Shown one piece after another: positions 54,108 through 62,896 of a DNA stretch of 64,000 nt (the first letter of the stretch is position 1; the number at the start of each line of letters is the position of its first letter). Source of the DNA: JACQFK01 sp964619955. GTDB lineage: Bacteria; Planctomycetota; MHYJ01; JACPRB01. The DNA lies in contig CAZUJF010000017.1 of the NCBI GenBank assembly GCA_964619955.1, forward strand, positions 43,709 to 107,708, written 5' to 3'. The position numbers were made by a program, and so were the translations under genes. The notes under the pieces were generated by a model. It had not been told where the DNA came from. It saw only the letters and a list, made by a program, of their open reading frames with translations, and searched no databases.

Positions 54108-54854
54108 GTGAGGATTCTCGTTTCGAACGACGACGGCATCTCGGCCCCCGGGCTGCATCAACTGGCGCAGGCGCTGCGCCCCCTCGGCGAGGTGTTCGTC
54201 TGCGCCCCCGAGGGCCCCCGCAGCGGCGCCTCGAGCTCGCTCACCCTCTACGCGCCCCTGCTCGTCACGGAGACCGCGCCCCGCTGCTGGAGCGTGAGCG
54301 GGAACCCCGCGGACGCCGTCAAGCTCGCGCTCACCGAACTGGTGGGCGGGCCCGTGGACGTCGTCGTGAGCGGCGTCAACAACGGGCTCAACTGCGGCGC
54401 GAACGTGCTGTATTCCGGGACGGTCGCCGCCGCCCTCGAAGGCGCGCAGGCGGGGCACGTCGCCTTCGCGGTCTCGCGCAAGGTGTCCGTCAGCGAGGAC
54501 TTCCGGGCGGAGTCGAGGCTGTCCGCGCGGATCATCCGGGAGATCCTCGCGAAGAAGCCCGCGGGCGGCATCGTCTACAACATCAATCTGCCCGCGGGGC
54601 GGCCGAAGGGGGTGCTGAGCACCGTCACGGAACTCGTGCCCTACGTGGACCGCTACGAGCGCCGCGTGGATCCGCGGGGGCGCGTGTACTACTGGCTGCG
54701 CGGCGAGCCGCCGCGCGATTTCCGGACCCGGGGCCCGCTCAGCGACGAGGCCGCCCTGGCCCGCGGCTACGCGGCCGTCACGCCGCTGAAGCGGGATCTC
54801 ACGGATGCCCCGAGTCTCGACGGGCTCGCCCGGCTTTATCCCTCCAAACCCTGA
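54108..54854 (+). CDS. surE: 5'/3'-nucleotidase SurE
   Basis: 248 residues. The metal site motif ILVSNDDGISAPG is at the N-terminus, followed by APEGPRSGASSSLTL, SGNPADAVK and VSGVNNGLNCGANVLYSGTV, all diagnostic of SurE. It dephosphorylates nucleoside monophosphates. GTG start without a ribosome binding site; a -10 box lies directly upstream, so a leaderless message is likely. bioF starts in the stop codon (TGATG). Confidence 0.94.
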   Translation: MRILVSNDDGISAPGLHQLAQALRPLGEVFVCAPEGPRSGASSSLTLYAPLLVTETAPRCWSVSGNPADAVKLALTELVGGPVDVVVSGVNNGLNCGANVLYSGTVAAALEGAQAGHVAFAVSRKVSVSEDFRAESRLSARIIREILAKKPAGGIVYNINLPAGRPKGVLSTVTELVPYVDRYERRVDPRGRVYYWLRGEPPRDFRTRGPLSDEAALARGYAAVTPLKRDLTDAPSLDGLARLYPSKP

Positions 54855-55933
54855 TGCTGGCGTCCCACATCCGTTCCGAGCTCGAGTCGCTGCGCGCGGC
54901 CTCGCTGCTGCGCGAGCCGCTCGTCGTCGAGCGCGTCCGCGGACCGCACGTCACGATCGCCGGCCGCGAGCTGCTCTCGTTCTGCTCCAACGATTACCTG
55001 GGCATCGGCCAGGACCCCGCCCTGGGGGAGGCCGCCGCGCGGGCGGCGCGGGAGGGCGGCTGGGGGGGCGCCTCGTCGCGCTCGCTGTCGGGCACGAGCC
55101 GCTGGCACGCGGCGCTCGAGGAGGCCGTCGCCGAGTTCAAGCGCGCCCCCGCGGCGCTGCTGTTTCCGACGGGCTACATGGCGAACCTGGGGATGCTGGG
55201 CGTCCTGGGCGGCCCGGACACGACGATCGCCTCGGACGAGCTCAATCACGCGAGCCTGATCGACGGCTGCCGCCTGTCCCGCTCGAAGGTCGAGGTCTAC
55301 GCCCACGGGGACGTGGCGTCCGCCCGGCGGGCGCTGGAGCGGGAGTCCACCCCGCGGCGCTTCATCCTCACGGACAGCGTCTTCAGCATGGACGGCGACC
55401 TCGCGCCGCTCGCGGGGCTGCGGGCGCTGGGCACGGACGTCGTCGTGGACGACGTGCACGGTCTCGGCGTTTTCGGCCCCGAGGGTCGCGGGGAGGTGGA
55501 CGCGCCGGTCCAATCGGGCAACCTGGCGAAGGCGGCCGGCAGCCTGGGCGGGTTCGTGACGGGATCGAAGGAGCTGATCGCGCTCTTGCGGAGCAAGGCG
55601 CGGAGTTTCCTCTTCACGACGGCGCTGCCGCCGGCGGTCTGCGCGGCGGGGATCGAGGGGCTGCGGCTCGTGAAGGAGGGTCATGAACGCCGCGAGCGGC
55701 TGCGCGCGAATATGAGCCTGCTGGGCTCGCCCTCGCCGATCAAGACCGTGATCCTGGGGGAGAACGAGCGGGCGCTGGAGGCGAGCCGGAAGCTTTTCGA
55801 GCTCGGGTTCTTCGTGCCCGCGATCCGGCCGCCGACGGTGGCGCCGGGGACCGCGCGGCTGCGCATCAGCGTCACGGCGATGCATGAAAGGAAGCACGTT
55901 GAAGCGCTCCTCGAAGCCCTCCGGAAAGTCTAG
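54854..55933 (+). CDS. bioF: 8-amino-7-oxononanoate synthase
   Basis: 359-residue PLP enzyme of the alpha-oxoamine synthase family. FCSNDYLGIGQDP, GGWGGASSRSLSGT, and VVDDVHGLGVFGPEGRG match BioF; the PLP Lys is in GNLAKAAGSLGG (about 223). It makes KAPA from a pimeloyl thioester and alanine in biotin synthesis. Somewhat shorter than the usual 380-390 residues. It overlaps the bioA reading frame by up to 50 bases. Confidence 0.9.
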   Translation: MLASHIRSELESLRAASLLREPLVVERVRGPHVTIAGRELLSFCSNDYLGIGQDPALGEAAARAAREGGWGGASSRSLSGTSRWHAALEEAVAEFKRAPAALLFPTGYMANLGMLGVLGGPDTTIASDELNHASLIDGCRLSRSKVEVYAHGDVASARRALERESTPRRFILTDSVFSMDGDLAPLAGLRALGTDVVVDDVHGLGVFGPEGRGEVDAPVQSGNLAKAAGSLGGFVTGSKELIALLRSKARSFLFTTALPPAVCAAGIEGLRLVKEGHERRERLRANMSLLGSPSPIKTVILGENERALEASRKLFELGFFVPAIRPPTVAPGTARLRISVTAMHERKHVEALLEALRKV

Positions 55934-57290
55934 GGGCGGCTCGGCCGCCTGGCGCGCGCGCGACCGCAAGGTCGTCTGGCATCCCTTCACCCAGCAGCAG
56001 CTCTGGGAGACGGAGGACTTTCCGGTCATCGTCCGCGCCCGCGGCTGCCGGCTCGAGGATGCGGACGGCCGGAAGTATCTCGACGGCGTCTCGAGCCTCT
56101 GGTGCAACACGCTGGGGCACGGGCGGCGGGAGGTCGTCGGCGCGATGAAGCGCCAGCTCGACCGGGTGGCGCACGCGACGTATCTGGGGCTGACGAATCC
56201 GCCGTCGATCGAGCTGGCGGAGCGGCTGCTCGGGGTGGCGCCGAAGGGGCTCGCTCGGGTCTTCTACAGCGACAACGGCTCGACGGCCGTCGAGGTGGCG
56301 CTGAAGATGGCGTTCCAGTACTGGCGGCAGAACGGGCGTCCGCAGCGGACGAAGTTCGTGCGCCTGGACGCGGCGTACCACGGCGACACGGTCGGCACGA
56401 TGAGTCTCGGCGGCATCGATCTCTATCACGGCGCGTACAAGCCGTTGTTCTTCCCGACGATCCAGGCGCCGTCGACGTACGCCTACCGCTGCCCCCAGGC
56501 GAAGACGCTGGAGGACTGCGGGCGGCACTGCCTGGACGAGATCGAGGGGATCCTCAAGGTTCATTCGAAGGAGGTGGCGGGGCTGGTGCTGGAGCCCGTC
56601 GTGCAGGGGGCGGGCGGGATGATCACGCAGCCGCCGGGCTTCGTGAAGGGCCTGCGCAAGCTCTGCGACCGCTACGACGTGTTCCTGATCGCGGACGAGG
56701 TGCTGACGGGCTTCGGGCGCACGGGACGGATGTTCGCGTGCGAGCACGACGGGGTGAGACCGGACTTCCTGTGCCTGTCGAAGGGGCTGACGGGCGGGCT
56801 GCTGCCGCTCGCGGCGACGCTGACGACGGAGCGCGTCTACGAGGGCTTTCTCGGCGAGATCAAGGACGGCCGGACCTTCTATCACGGCCACACGTACACG
56901 GGCAATCCGCTGGCGTGCGCGGCGGCGGGGGCGGTGCTGGACGTCTTCGAGAAGGACCGGATTCTCGAGAAGCTGCCGATGAAGATCCACCGGCTGGGGA
57001 ATCTGCTGCAGGAGTTCTACGCGATCGAGCGGGTGGGGGACATCCGCCAGGCGGGGTTGCTGGCGGGGATCGAGCTCGTGAAGGATCCCGCGACGAAGGA
57101 GCCGTTCCCCGGGGAACTGCGGGTGGGCCACCAGGTGACGCTGGAGGCGCGGCAGCGCGGCCTGATCACGCGCTCGCTGGGCAACACGCTGGTGATCATG
57201 CCCCCGCTGACGATCACGGAGCGGGAGCTGGAGCAACTCGCGGGCGCGCTCCTGGAATCGACGAAGGTCGTGCTGGACCGGATTCGCTGA
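55884..57290 (+). CDS. bioA: Adenosylmethionine-8-amino-7-oxononanoate aminotransferase
   Basis: 468 residues, class III aminotransferase. WHPFTQQ near residue 32 and SLWCNTLGHG are BioA hallmarks; the PLP Lys is in FLCLSKGLTGG (about 296). It turns KAPA into DAPA with SAM as the amino donor. ATG 55884 lies 50 bases inside bioF; TTG 55899 with AAAGGAAG just upstream is an equally good start and would trim five residues. No bioB or bioD is in the window. Confidence 0.92.
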   Translation: MKGSTLKRSSKPSGKSRGGSAAWRARDRKVVWHPFTQQQLWETEDFPVIVRARGCRLEDADGRKYLDGVSSLWCNTLGHGRREVVGAMKRQLDRVAHATYLGLTNPPSIELAERLLGVAPKGLARVFYSDNGSTAVEVALKMAFQYWRQNGRPQRTKFVRLDAAYHGDTVGTMSLGGIDLYHGAYKPLFFPTIQAPSTYAYRCPQAKTLEDCGRHCLDEIEGILKVHSKEVAGLVLEPVVQGAGGMITQPPGFVKGLRKLCDRYDVFLIADEVLTGFGRTGRMFACEHDGVRPDFLCLSKGLTGGLLPLAATLTTERVYEGFLGEIKDGRTFYHGHTYTGNPLACAAAGAVLDVFEKDRILEKLPMKIHRLGNLLQEFYAIERVGDIRQAGLLAGIELVKDPATKEPFPGELRVGHQVTLEARQRGLITRSLGNTLVIMPPLTITERELEQLAGALLESTKVVLDRIR

Positions 57291-57392
57291 CCGGGCGCGG
57301 ACCCGGTCTCCTGGCTGTCGTCCGGGGCGTGAGGCGACTGCAGCGGCTCCTCGTCACAGCAGGAGCGGCGACGATCGGCTGGTGGTTCGGCT

Positions 57393-57530
57393 AACTTCAA
57401 TCCGTAGGTTGCCCGCATCGGCGGGCACCACCGGATTGAAAGTTGACTCACCGCTAGGGCTGAATCGATTTCCATCCCGCGGGTCGAGCCCGAAGGGCAG
57501 CCGCGGGGAAAGTTGGTCGAACCGCTGGAA
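57393..57530. repeat. Two tandem hairpin units in the bioA downstream region
   Basis: Unit 1 (57393-57446): AACTTCAATCCG and CGGATTGAAAGTT pair outside an inner stem TGCCCGC/GCGGGCA. Unit 2 (57469-57512): TTTCC..CCCGCGG pairs with CCGCGGGGAAA around GCCC/GGGC. Each right arm ends in GAAAGTTG and is followed 4-5 bases later by ACCGCT, so they look like two diverged copies of one REP-like element. They may also end the bioA transcript. Confidence 0.45.
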
Positions 57531-57537
57531 TCAGGTG

Positions 57538-57762
57538 ATGCTGCTCGCGCTTGCCTGCTTCCTCCTCCAGGAAAGCTCCGTCGAGCAGGCAAGCGGCCGC
57601 CCCTGCCGGATCTCACCCGGGATTGCCGATCCGGGCAGCCTCGTCTCACAGGAAGGGGAGACGCTTCGCGAGCGGCTCGAAGGCTTCGAGAACCACGACG
57701 GGATCACCCACGTCTTCCGCGACGGGGCGATCCTGCTCTGCCTGTCCGACGAGGCCCGCTGA
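57538..57762 (+). CDS. Small secreted protein, 74 aa
   Basis: 74 residues. The start MLLALACFLLQ is the same kind of very short export signal seen in other secreted proteins of the window. Mature part contains two Cys residues (RPCR; LLCLSD). No family recognised. It follows the tandem hairpins, and its ribosome binding site is weak (AGGTG directly before ATG). Confidence 0.45.
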   Translation: MLLALACFLLQESSVEQASGRPCRISPGIADPGSLVSQEGETLRERLEGFENHDGITHVFRDGAILLCLSDEAR

Positions 57763-57818
57763 GCAGCTATCCCGGCAGGCATCGTGGCCGGGGTGGCGGC
57801 GCCGGAAGTCCGGAACCT

Positions 57819-59975
57819 TCAGTCCATCCGCTTCCAGGACCGGAGTTCGAGGTCGTCAGGCCATTCGAGGAGCGGTTCGCCGCCGATATCCTTCGAGAAG
57901 ATGGTGTTCCCCTCGTTCAGGATGAAGGTCAGCGTCCCGCTGACACCGTACTCCTCCGGATAGGCGCAGACTCCGAAGCGGCCCAGGTTGTAGACCTTGC
58001 CCAGATTCGGTGTGCCCCCGGTGTCCATGCCGTAGGGCTCCGGCTTTTCCGAGGACCGGTCGGTCGTCATCATCCGGAACCAGTACCCGCTCCGGGGGGC
58101 CGGACCGGAACCCAGGAGCTGTGCGGTTGTTTTATCGTCCAGCGGAGCGCCGTCGGCCGCGGCAAGCGCGGGATCAATCAGCTGGATCGGCGGGAGGTTT
58201 CCCGGGGGCTTCAGCGTGAACAGACTCGCCACATCCCCGGTCCAAAAGTCGTTGACTCGGTTCTGATCCCGGTCGTTCGCCCGGAAGTCCGCCTCGGCCG
58301 AGGCGAGGGTCTTCAGGGAGGCGGAGGCGGCCGCTTCATTGGAGGCCTTGTTCCCGGCCTGCTTCTGGGCCAGCCGGACCTCGGCGGCGAGGGGCAGGAG
58401 CTCCGACTTCCACGGGGAGGGCGGCTTCCTCAGGGAGCTGCGGAGCGCTTCCACCCGCGTCCTCACCTCGAGATCCTTCTCCTTGGGGATCAGGTCCTCC
58501 AGCGCCGGCAGGACGGCGAGGCCCAGTTCCCGGAGCCCGCTTTCCGCCTGCGTGCGCCGGTCGAGGTCATCGTTTGAAAGATCCTCGTACAGGCGGCGGA
58601 ATCGAGGCTCCTGCTCCGCGGACAGCCGGAGCCGTCCCGTCGCCTCGAGCGATGCCCGCTCTTCCGCGGTGAGGTCGCCGGGCCGGAGCCTCCGGGCGGC
58701 CGGGTCCTGGACCTGGATCCGGACCTGGTTCCGGTCCATTAGCATCCGGAAGGGCTCCCCCCAAGGGTCGGCCTGCAACGCGGCGCCCGCCAGCCACCCG
58801 CCCTCGGGCCAGTGCCGCATCCAATCCTGTTTTTCAAAGAGGTCGGGCCTCCGGCGGGGAAGCGTTCCATAGGAGGTGATGAAGGCTCTGAGGGCGGCTT
58901 CCAGGAGTTGAATCTGGATCCGGGACGTGTAGTATTTTTTCAGCCGCTCCGTGGGTGCGCCCACGGACTGGCCGGAGGGAGGGGCTACCCGGACAAAAAT
59001 ATCCGCATCGTCGCCCTGCCCTCCCAGCTTGCCGTCGGCGCCAAGCGAGACGATCTCCGTTCCCTGATCCTGCTGGAGCAGATCAAAAGGCCGCCCCCAG
59101 GCATCGCGGGGGAGCACGCCGCCGAGGACGTAGGCCCCCTCGGGGTAGAGCACCTCCGGCGCGAGCCCGTCGGGACGCTTGAGGAGGTCCTCCAGCGAGG
59201 AGGGGGGCCGGCCGGAGAAACGGCCGAACAGTTCCACCGAACGGGCGAGCTGGGCGGCCCTCGCCCCGGAAAAGCGGCCTGCGGACTGGAAGGTGAGTTC
59301 CGCATCGGACAGCTTCCCGTCGAGGACGAAGGTCGTGTACTCCTCGACCACCTTGGCATTCCAGAGCAGGCCCGTCTCCCGTTTGAGGAGACGTCTCGTT
59401 CCCGGGTCGATCCACACCTTCACGGGGAGGGGGAAGTCCCCGAAGAATCGGGCTTCGTAGCGGGCCGTATAGGAGAGCACCCGCGCTTTCACATCCCCGA
59501 CTTGTTCGATGCCCGCGTCGGCGAGTTCCTCGATCCGGGCCGTCCCGAGGCAGGACTGGGCCTTTCGCGGCTCCGGCGCCAGATCGTAGAGGAGGGGGAT
59601 CTGGGTCAGTCTCAGGGCCTCCCGGATCCGAGCGCAGAGCTGCCTTCCGTCGAGCGATTCCAGGATCGTGCGTTCCACGGCCACGGTGGAGGAGACGCGG
59701 CGGCCATCCGGGTACAGGGCGAGCGAGGCGGATCCGGGGAGGAAACTGGTTTCGCTTTGCAGGTCGATCTTGAGGCACCAGCGATCGCTTCTTTCGATGA
59801 GGAACGTCCCGGTCATCCTGCCCTGGATGATCCCGTCGCGTTCCACCACCGTCACGAATTCCGTCCGGAGTGTCTGCGCCCCTTCGATGGCGTCCTGGAC
59901 GGATTTCAGGAGCTTCTCCGCCGTGTCCTCCTGTCCCGGGGCCAGGAGGAGGGCCGCCATCGCCCACGAGCGCAT
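57819..59975 (-). CDS. Secreted multidomain protein with pseudopilin-G-like modules, paralog A
   Basis: 718 residues. A signal (MRSWAMAALLLAPGQ) is followed by a LolA-like/outer-membrane-lipoprotein-sorting-like beta domain (about 20-225), then a module like the soluble end of GspG (DAWGRPFDLL, then SLGADGKLGGQGDDADI, about 295-340), a second shorter module (DPWGEPFRML, about 415), a helical repeat region, and a C-terminal domain (EADFRANDRDQNRVNDFWTG; EYGVSGTLTFILNEGN). The N-terminal pilin helix is missing. GGAGG is 5 bases before ATG 59975. Paralog B lies 11 bases upstream in the same operon. Function unknown. Confidence 0.75.
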   Translation of the reverse strand: MRSWAMAALLLAPGQEDTAEKLLKSVQDAIEGAQTLRTEFVTVVERDGIIQGRMTGTFLIERSDRWCLKIDLQSETSFLPGSASLALYPDGRRVSSTVAVERTILESLDGRQLCARIREALRLTQIPLLYDLAPEPRKAQSCLGTARIEELADAGIEQVGDVKARVLSYTARYEARFFGDFPLPVKVWIDPGTRRLLKRETGLLWNAKVVEEYTTFVLDGKLSDAELTFQSAGRFSGARAAQLARSVELFGRFSGRPPSSLEDLLKRPDGLAPEVLYPEGAYVLGGVLPRDAWGRPFDLLQQDQGTEIVSLGADGKLGGQGDDADIFVRVAPPSGQSVGAPTERLKKYYTSRIQIQLLEAALRAFITSYGTLPRRRPDLFEKQDWMRHWPEGGWLAGAALQADPWGEPFRMLMDRNQVRIQVQDPAARRLRPGDLTAEERASLEATGRLRLSAEQEPRFRRLYEDLSNDDLDRRTQAESGLRELGLAVLPALEDLIPKEKDLEVRTRVEALRSSLRKPPSPWKSELLPLAAEVRLAQKQAGNKASNEAAASASLKTLASAEADFRANDRDQNRVNDFWTGDVASLFTLKPPGNLPPIQLIDPALAAADGAPLDDKTTAQLLGSGPAPRSGYWFRMMTTDRSSEKPEPYGMDTGGTPNLGKVYNLGRFGVCAYPEEYGVSGTLTFILNEGNTIFSKDIGGEPLLEWPDDLELRSWKRMD

Positions 59976-59986
59976 GACCGCCTCCT

Positions 59987-62071
59987 TCAATTCAGGCGCC
60001 GCCATTCCGCGGCGAGTTCCTCATCGGTGGGCCACTCTCCGGGCGCCTCTCCACCCAGGTCCATCGCGTAGACGATGTTTGCCTCGCTCACGATGAAGGT
60101 CAGGCGCCCGTTGCCGCTGAACGGTTTTGGAAAGGCGGCGAAGGCGAAGCGTTCCAAGTGGCGGTCGGGGGCCGGAGTTCCCGGGCGGGCGTCCGTGCCG
60201 GGGAGGGCAAGCGCCCGGAACACATAGCCGGTCCTGGGGCCCGCGGGTGTTTCTTTGGGAAGGCCGGGTCCGTTCTTGAGGGGGGCGGCATCCGCGGCGG
60301 CGAGGGAGGCTTCGATCAGGCGGATCGGCTCGTCCAGGCCCTTGGGAAGGAGGGTGTGGAGGCCGGCCACGTCGCCGGTCCAGAAATCAGGGACCCCGTT
60401 CTTGTCACGGTCGTTCGCCCGGAAATCCATCTGCGCCGACACCAGCGCCTGAAGGGCGCCAAAGGCGCCCAGTTCGATCGGCTGCGGCTGGGCCACGTCC
60501 AGGGAGGAGGAGCCGATGGGGAACACCAGGACGCGGAGTTCCGAGCGCCAGGGGGCCTGGCGGACGGGGAGGGCCGTCCGGAGTTCCTCGAGCCAGCGGA
60601 TCCGGTCCGGATCGCGCAGTTCCGTCCGTCGTGCCTCCAGGAAGGTCGAGAAGAGCGATTCGAGGGGTGAAGCCACCGCCTCCTTCCTTCCCGCCTCCCG
60701 GGTTTCGATGTCGTCGTCGATGCAGCGATCGATGATCCTCCGGATCTCCTTGGCATCCGTATCCTTCACCTTCGGACGGGCGGCGGCCTCGAGCGCCCCG
60801 AGCTCTGCGGGGGTGAGGGCGCCCCGGCGGAGCCGCCGCGAAAACGGATCCAGCACCTTGAGGACGGCGGCTTTTCCGTCGCTGACGTACTGGTAGGGGT
60901 TGCCCCAGGGGTCCTTGGGGAGGCTGCTGCCCCCGACCCAGCCGCCCTCGGGCCAGGCTTCGACGCCGTCGGGTTTCCGCAGGAGGTCCGCCTCCAGCTT
61001 CGGCAACGACCCGGTGTGCCCATAATAGGCCCGCACGGAGGCGGACAGAAGATGGAGTTGCAGACGGGCGTTGAACTGTTTCTTGAGTCGGTCGCTGGGA
61101 GCGGCGATCCTCTGGTGGCTCATGAGGAGCGAGCAATCCCCTGAGACATCCTCGTTCTCGCCGGATCCTCCCGCCTTTCCGTCGGCCCCCAGGGAGCTGA
61201 CCTTTCCTTCGGTGAATTCGAAGGCGCGGCCCCAGGGATCCTGCGGAAGCCTGCCCCCCAGCACGAATCCCCCCTCGGGGTAGAAGGTATCCGCCTCAAG
61301 CCAGTCCGGCTTCCTGAGGAGGTTGTCGGGGGAGCGGGGGAAACGTCCCGTGAAAAAGGCGAAGTTCCCGACCGACTCCGCCAGCTGGTTCACCCGGGCC
61401 TGCGCCTGGAGCCGGCGCCAGGGGAACTCGAACGCCGAATCGGGGACTTCGAGGTCCAGCGAGAATTCCGTGACCCTCTCGGACCATGTGAAATGATCCG
61501 AGGCGACGTCGATCTTGAGCGGCAGCCGGGTCTGGAGATCGTAGGCGACGCGGGCAAAATCCTTCCGGGGACCGGCCTGAAGCCACCAGACGATCGAGAA
61601 CTCCAGCACCCGGGTGTCGCGATCTCCGACTTTCAGCCGTCCGCCGTCGCGGGGCTCGCCGACGTCCGGAGGCCGGTGAAGACCTTCCGGCATGCCGCTG
61701 CTGAACCATCCGCCATCCATGCAGAGTGCGAGTTCCTTTCGAACCCTTCCTCCGACCTCTCCGGGAGGCATGGAGCGCGCCGGGGCGGGATTGTGGCCGT
61801 GGATCCGGACCCGTTTCCCGTCGGAGACGGCCAGAAACGAGGCTCCCCAGGGGTCGGGCATCATCCGGCTCTCGATGAACCAGCGGTCGTTCCCCTTGAG
61901 CAGGGTGGACCATTTCGCCTTGAGGGTGCGCCCGTCGGAGGTCGTCATCGTCGATTCGGAGGTGGCCCGCACGGTCTTGGCCTTCTCGATCCGCTGGATG
62001 ACGGCTTCCAGGAACTCCTGGGGTGAAGGTTCCTGCGGGAGGACGAGCAGCGCCGCGATCAAGTTCCACAT
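59987..62071 (-). CDS. Secreted multidomain protein with pseudopilin-G-like modules, paralog B
   Basis: 694 residues with the same domain order as paralog A: signal (MWNLIAALLVLPQ), LolA-like domain, GspG-like modules (DPWGRAFEFTEG with SLGADGKAGGSGENEDV; DPWGNPYQYVSDGK), helical part and the C-terminal domain (MDFRANDRDKNGVPDFWTG). Identity to A is moderate, so the duplication is old. GGAGAAGG precedes ATG 62071; an ATG at 62110 is less likely. It is the first gene of a two-gene operon. The GspG resemblance covers the calcium-binding tail of the major pseudopilin, including Asp/Gly positions. Confidence 0.75.
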   Translation of the reverse strand: MWNLIAALLVLPQEPSPQEFLEAVIQRIEKAKTVRATSESTMTTSDGRTLKAKWSTLLKGNDRWFIESRMMPDPWGASFLAVSDGKRVRIHGHNPAPARSMPPGEVGGRVRKELALCMDGGWFSSGMPEGLHRPPDVGEPRDGGRLKVGDRDTRVLEFSIVWWLQAGPRKDFARVAYDLQTRLPLKIDVASDHFTWSERVTEFSLDLEVPDSAFEFPWRRLQAQARVNQLAESVGNFAFFTGRFPRSPDNLLRKPDWLEADTFYPEGGFVLGGRLPQDPWGRAFEFTEGKVSSLGADGKAGGSGENEDVSGDCSLLMSHQRIAAPSDRLKKQFNARLQLHLLSASVRAYYGHTGSLPKLEADLLRKPDGVEAWPEGGWVGGSSLPKDPWGNPYQYVSDGKAAVLKVLDPFSRRLRRGALTPAELGALEAAARPKVKDTDAKEIRRIIDRCIDDDIETREAGRKEAVASPLESLFSTFLEARRTELRDPDRIRWLEELRTALPVRQAPWRSELRVLVFPIGSSSLDVAQPQPIELGAFGALQALVSAQMDFRANDRDKNGVPDFWTGDVAGLHTLLPKGLDEPIRLIEASLAAADAAPLKNGPGLPKETPAGPRTGYVFRALALPGTDARPGTPAPDRHLERFAFAAFPKPFSGNGRLTFIVSEANIVYAMDLGGEAPGEWPTDEELAAEWRRLN

Positions 62072-62198
62072 GACCTTCTCCTTCCCTCTGCGAACCGGGA
62101 CCCGGGACATTGCGAACTGTCCGGAACAGGTTCAGGGAGATTGTAATGAATCGGGAAGGGAAGCGAAAGACGCGCGGGCGCCGCGCCTGGATTCGCCA

Positions 62199-62336
62199 GG
62201 CGAGCAGCGCGTGCACGACCCCGCCGTGCACGTCGGTGAGGCGGTCGTCGCGGCCGCGGACCCCGTCATTCGCGACCCGCATCTCGTACTCGTCCGGCTC
62301 GCCATGCACGATGCCGGGCTTCACGCCCGCGCCAGC
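62199..62336 (-). pseudogene. Fragment resembling the C-terminus of a DUF1501 protein
   Basis: On the minus strand a stretch of codons with strong G/C third positions encodes GAGVKPGIVHGEPDEYEMR, then GRDDRLTDVHGGVVHALLA. These two pieces look like the two ends of the last ~90 residues of DUF1501 (sulfatase-like) proteins with the middle deleted. No start, stop or longer frame fits a gene. DUF1501 proteins are abundant in Planctomycetota. The remainder of the interval 62072-62414 shows nothing else. Confidence 0.45.
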
Positions 62337-62414
62337 GTACGTTGGGCGTTCATATTCCACCTTTTCCACCCATCAAAGTCAGGCTGTGACAGTATCCGCA
62401 AGAGCCACAAGCTT

Positions 62415-62491
62415 TGGTCTCCCCGGCTGGACTCGAACCAGCATGTGCCCGGTTCGTAGCCGGGACCGTTATCCAGTTACGGGACGGGGAG
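62415..62491 (-). tRNA. tRNA-Arg(ACG)
   Basis: Acceptor CTCCCCG/CGGGGAG, anticodon loop CTACGAA, canonical T loop TTCGAGT, encoded CCA. Last (3'-most) gene of the array. Confidence 0.9.
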
Positions 62492-62492
62492 G

Positions 62493-62568
62493 TGGTGCCC
62501 CAGGCGAGACTCGAACTCGCAAGGACCCCTTCGGAGGGAGCCGTGATATCCATTTCACTACCGGGGCA
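62493..62568 (-). tRNA. tRNA-Arg(CCG)
   Basis: Acceptor TGCCCCG/TGGGGCA, anticodon loop CTCCGAA, T loop TTCGAGT, encoded CCA. One base separates it from tRNA-Arg(ACG). Confidence 0.88.
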
Positions 62569-62576
62569 TGAATGCC

Positions 62577-62650
62577 TGGAACCTCCGCCCGGAGTCGCAC
62601 CGGGCCCTGCGATTTAGGAAATCGCCGGGCATCTACTACCCCACGGAGGC
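62577..62650 (-). tRNA. tRNA-Arg(CCT)
   Basis: Acceptor GCCTCCG/CGGAGGT, anticodon arm GCGAT-TTCCTAA-ATCGC, encoded CCA. The T loop is TGCGACT instead of TTCGANT, and the D loop lacks the GG pair. Confidence 0.85.
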
Positions 62651-62651
62651 G

Positions 62652-62727
62652 TGGTCAGGCACCGTGGACTCGCACCACGCTGCTCCTGCTTCCAAGGCAG
62701 GCGGGTCGCTATCTACCCTTGTGCCTG
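62652..62727 (-). tRNA. tRNA-Pro(TGG)
   Basis: Acceptor CAGGCAC/GTGCCTG, anticodon arm CCTGC-CTTGGAA-GCAGG, encoded CCA. T loop TGCGAGT; D loop without GG. Confidence 0.87.
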
Positions 62728-62735
62728 ATGAATCT

Positions 62736-62809
62736 TGGTGGGCCGTGAGAGGATTGAACTCTCGTCGTCCTCTTATGAGGAGGCCGCTCTACCCTTGAGC
62801 TAGCGGCCC
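62736..62809 (-). tRNA. tRNA with CAT anticodon (Met or Ile2)
   Basis: Anticodon loop CTCATAA, D arm GCTC/GAGC, T loop TTCAATC, encoded CCA. Acceptor GGGCCG/CGGCCC. Whether C34 is modified to lysidine (Ile) or the tRNA is elongator Met cannot be decided by eye. Confidence 0.85.
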
Positions 62810-62815
62810 GAAGCC

Positions 62816-62890
62816 TGGTCGGGGCGACAGGATTCGAACCTGCGATTTCCTGGTCCCGAACCAGGCGGGTTGCCGCTACCCTACGCCCCG
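62816..62890 (-). tRNA. tRNA-Pro(CGG)
   Basis: Acceptor CGGGGCG/CGCCCCG, anticodon arm CCTGG-TTCGGGA-CCAGG, T loop TTCGAAT, encoded CCA. Confidence 0.92.
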
Positions 62891-62896
62891 GAAGAT

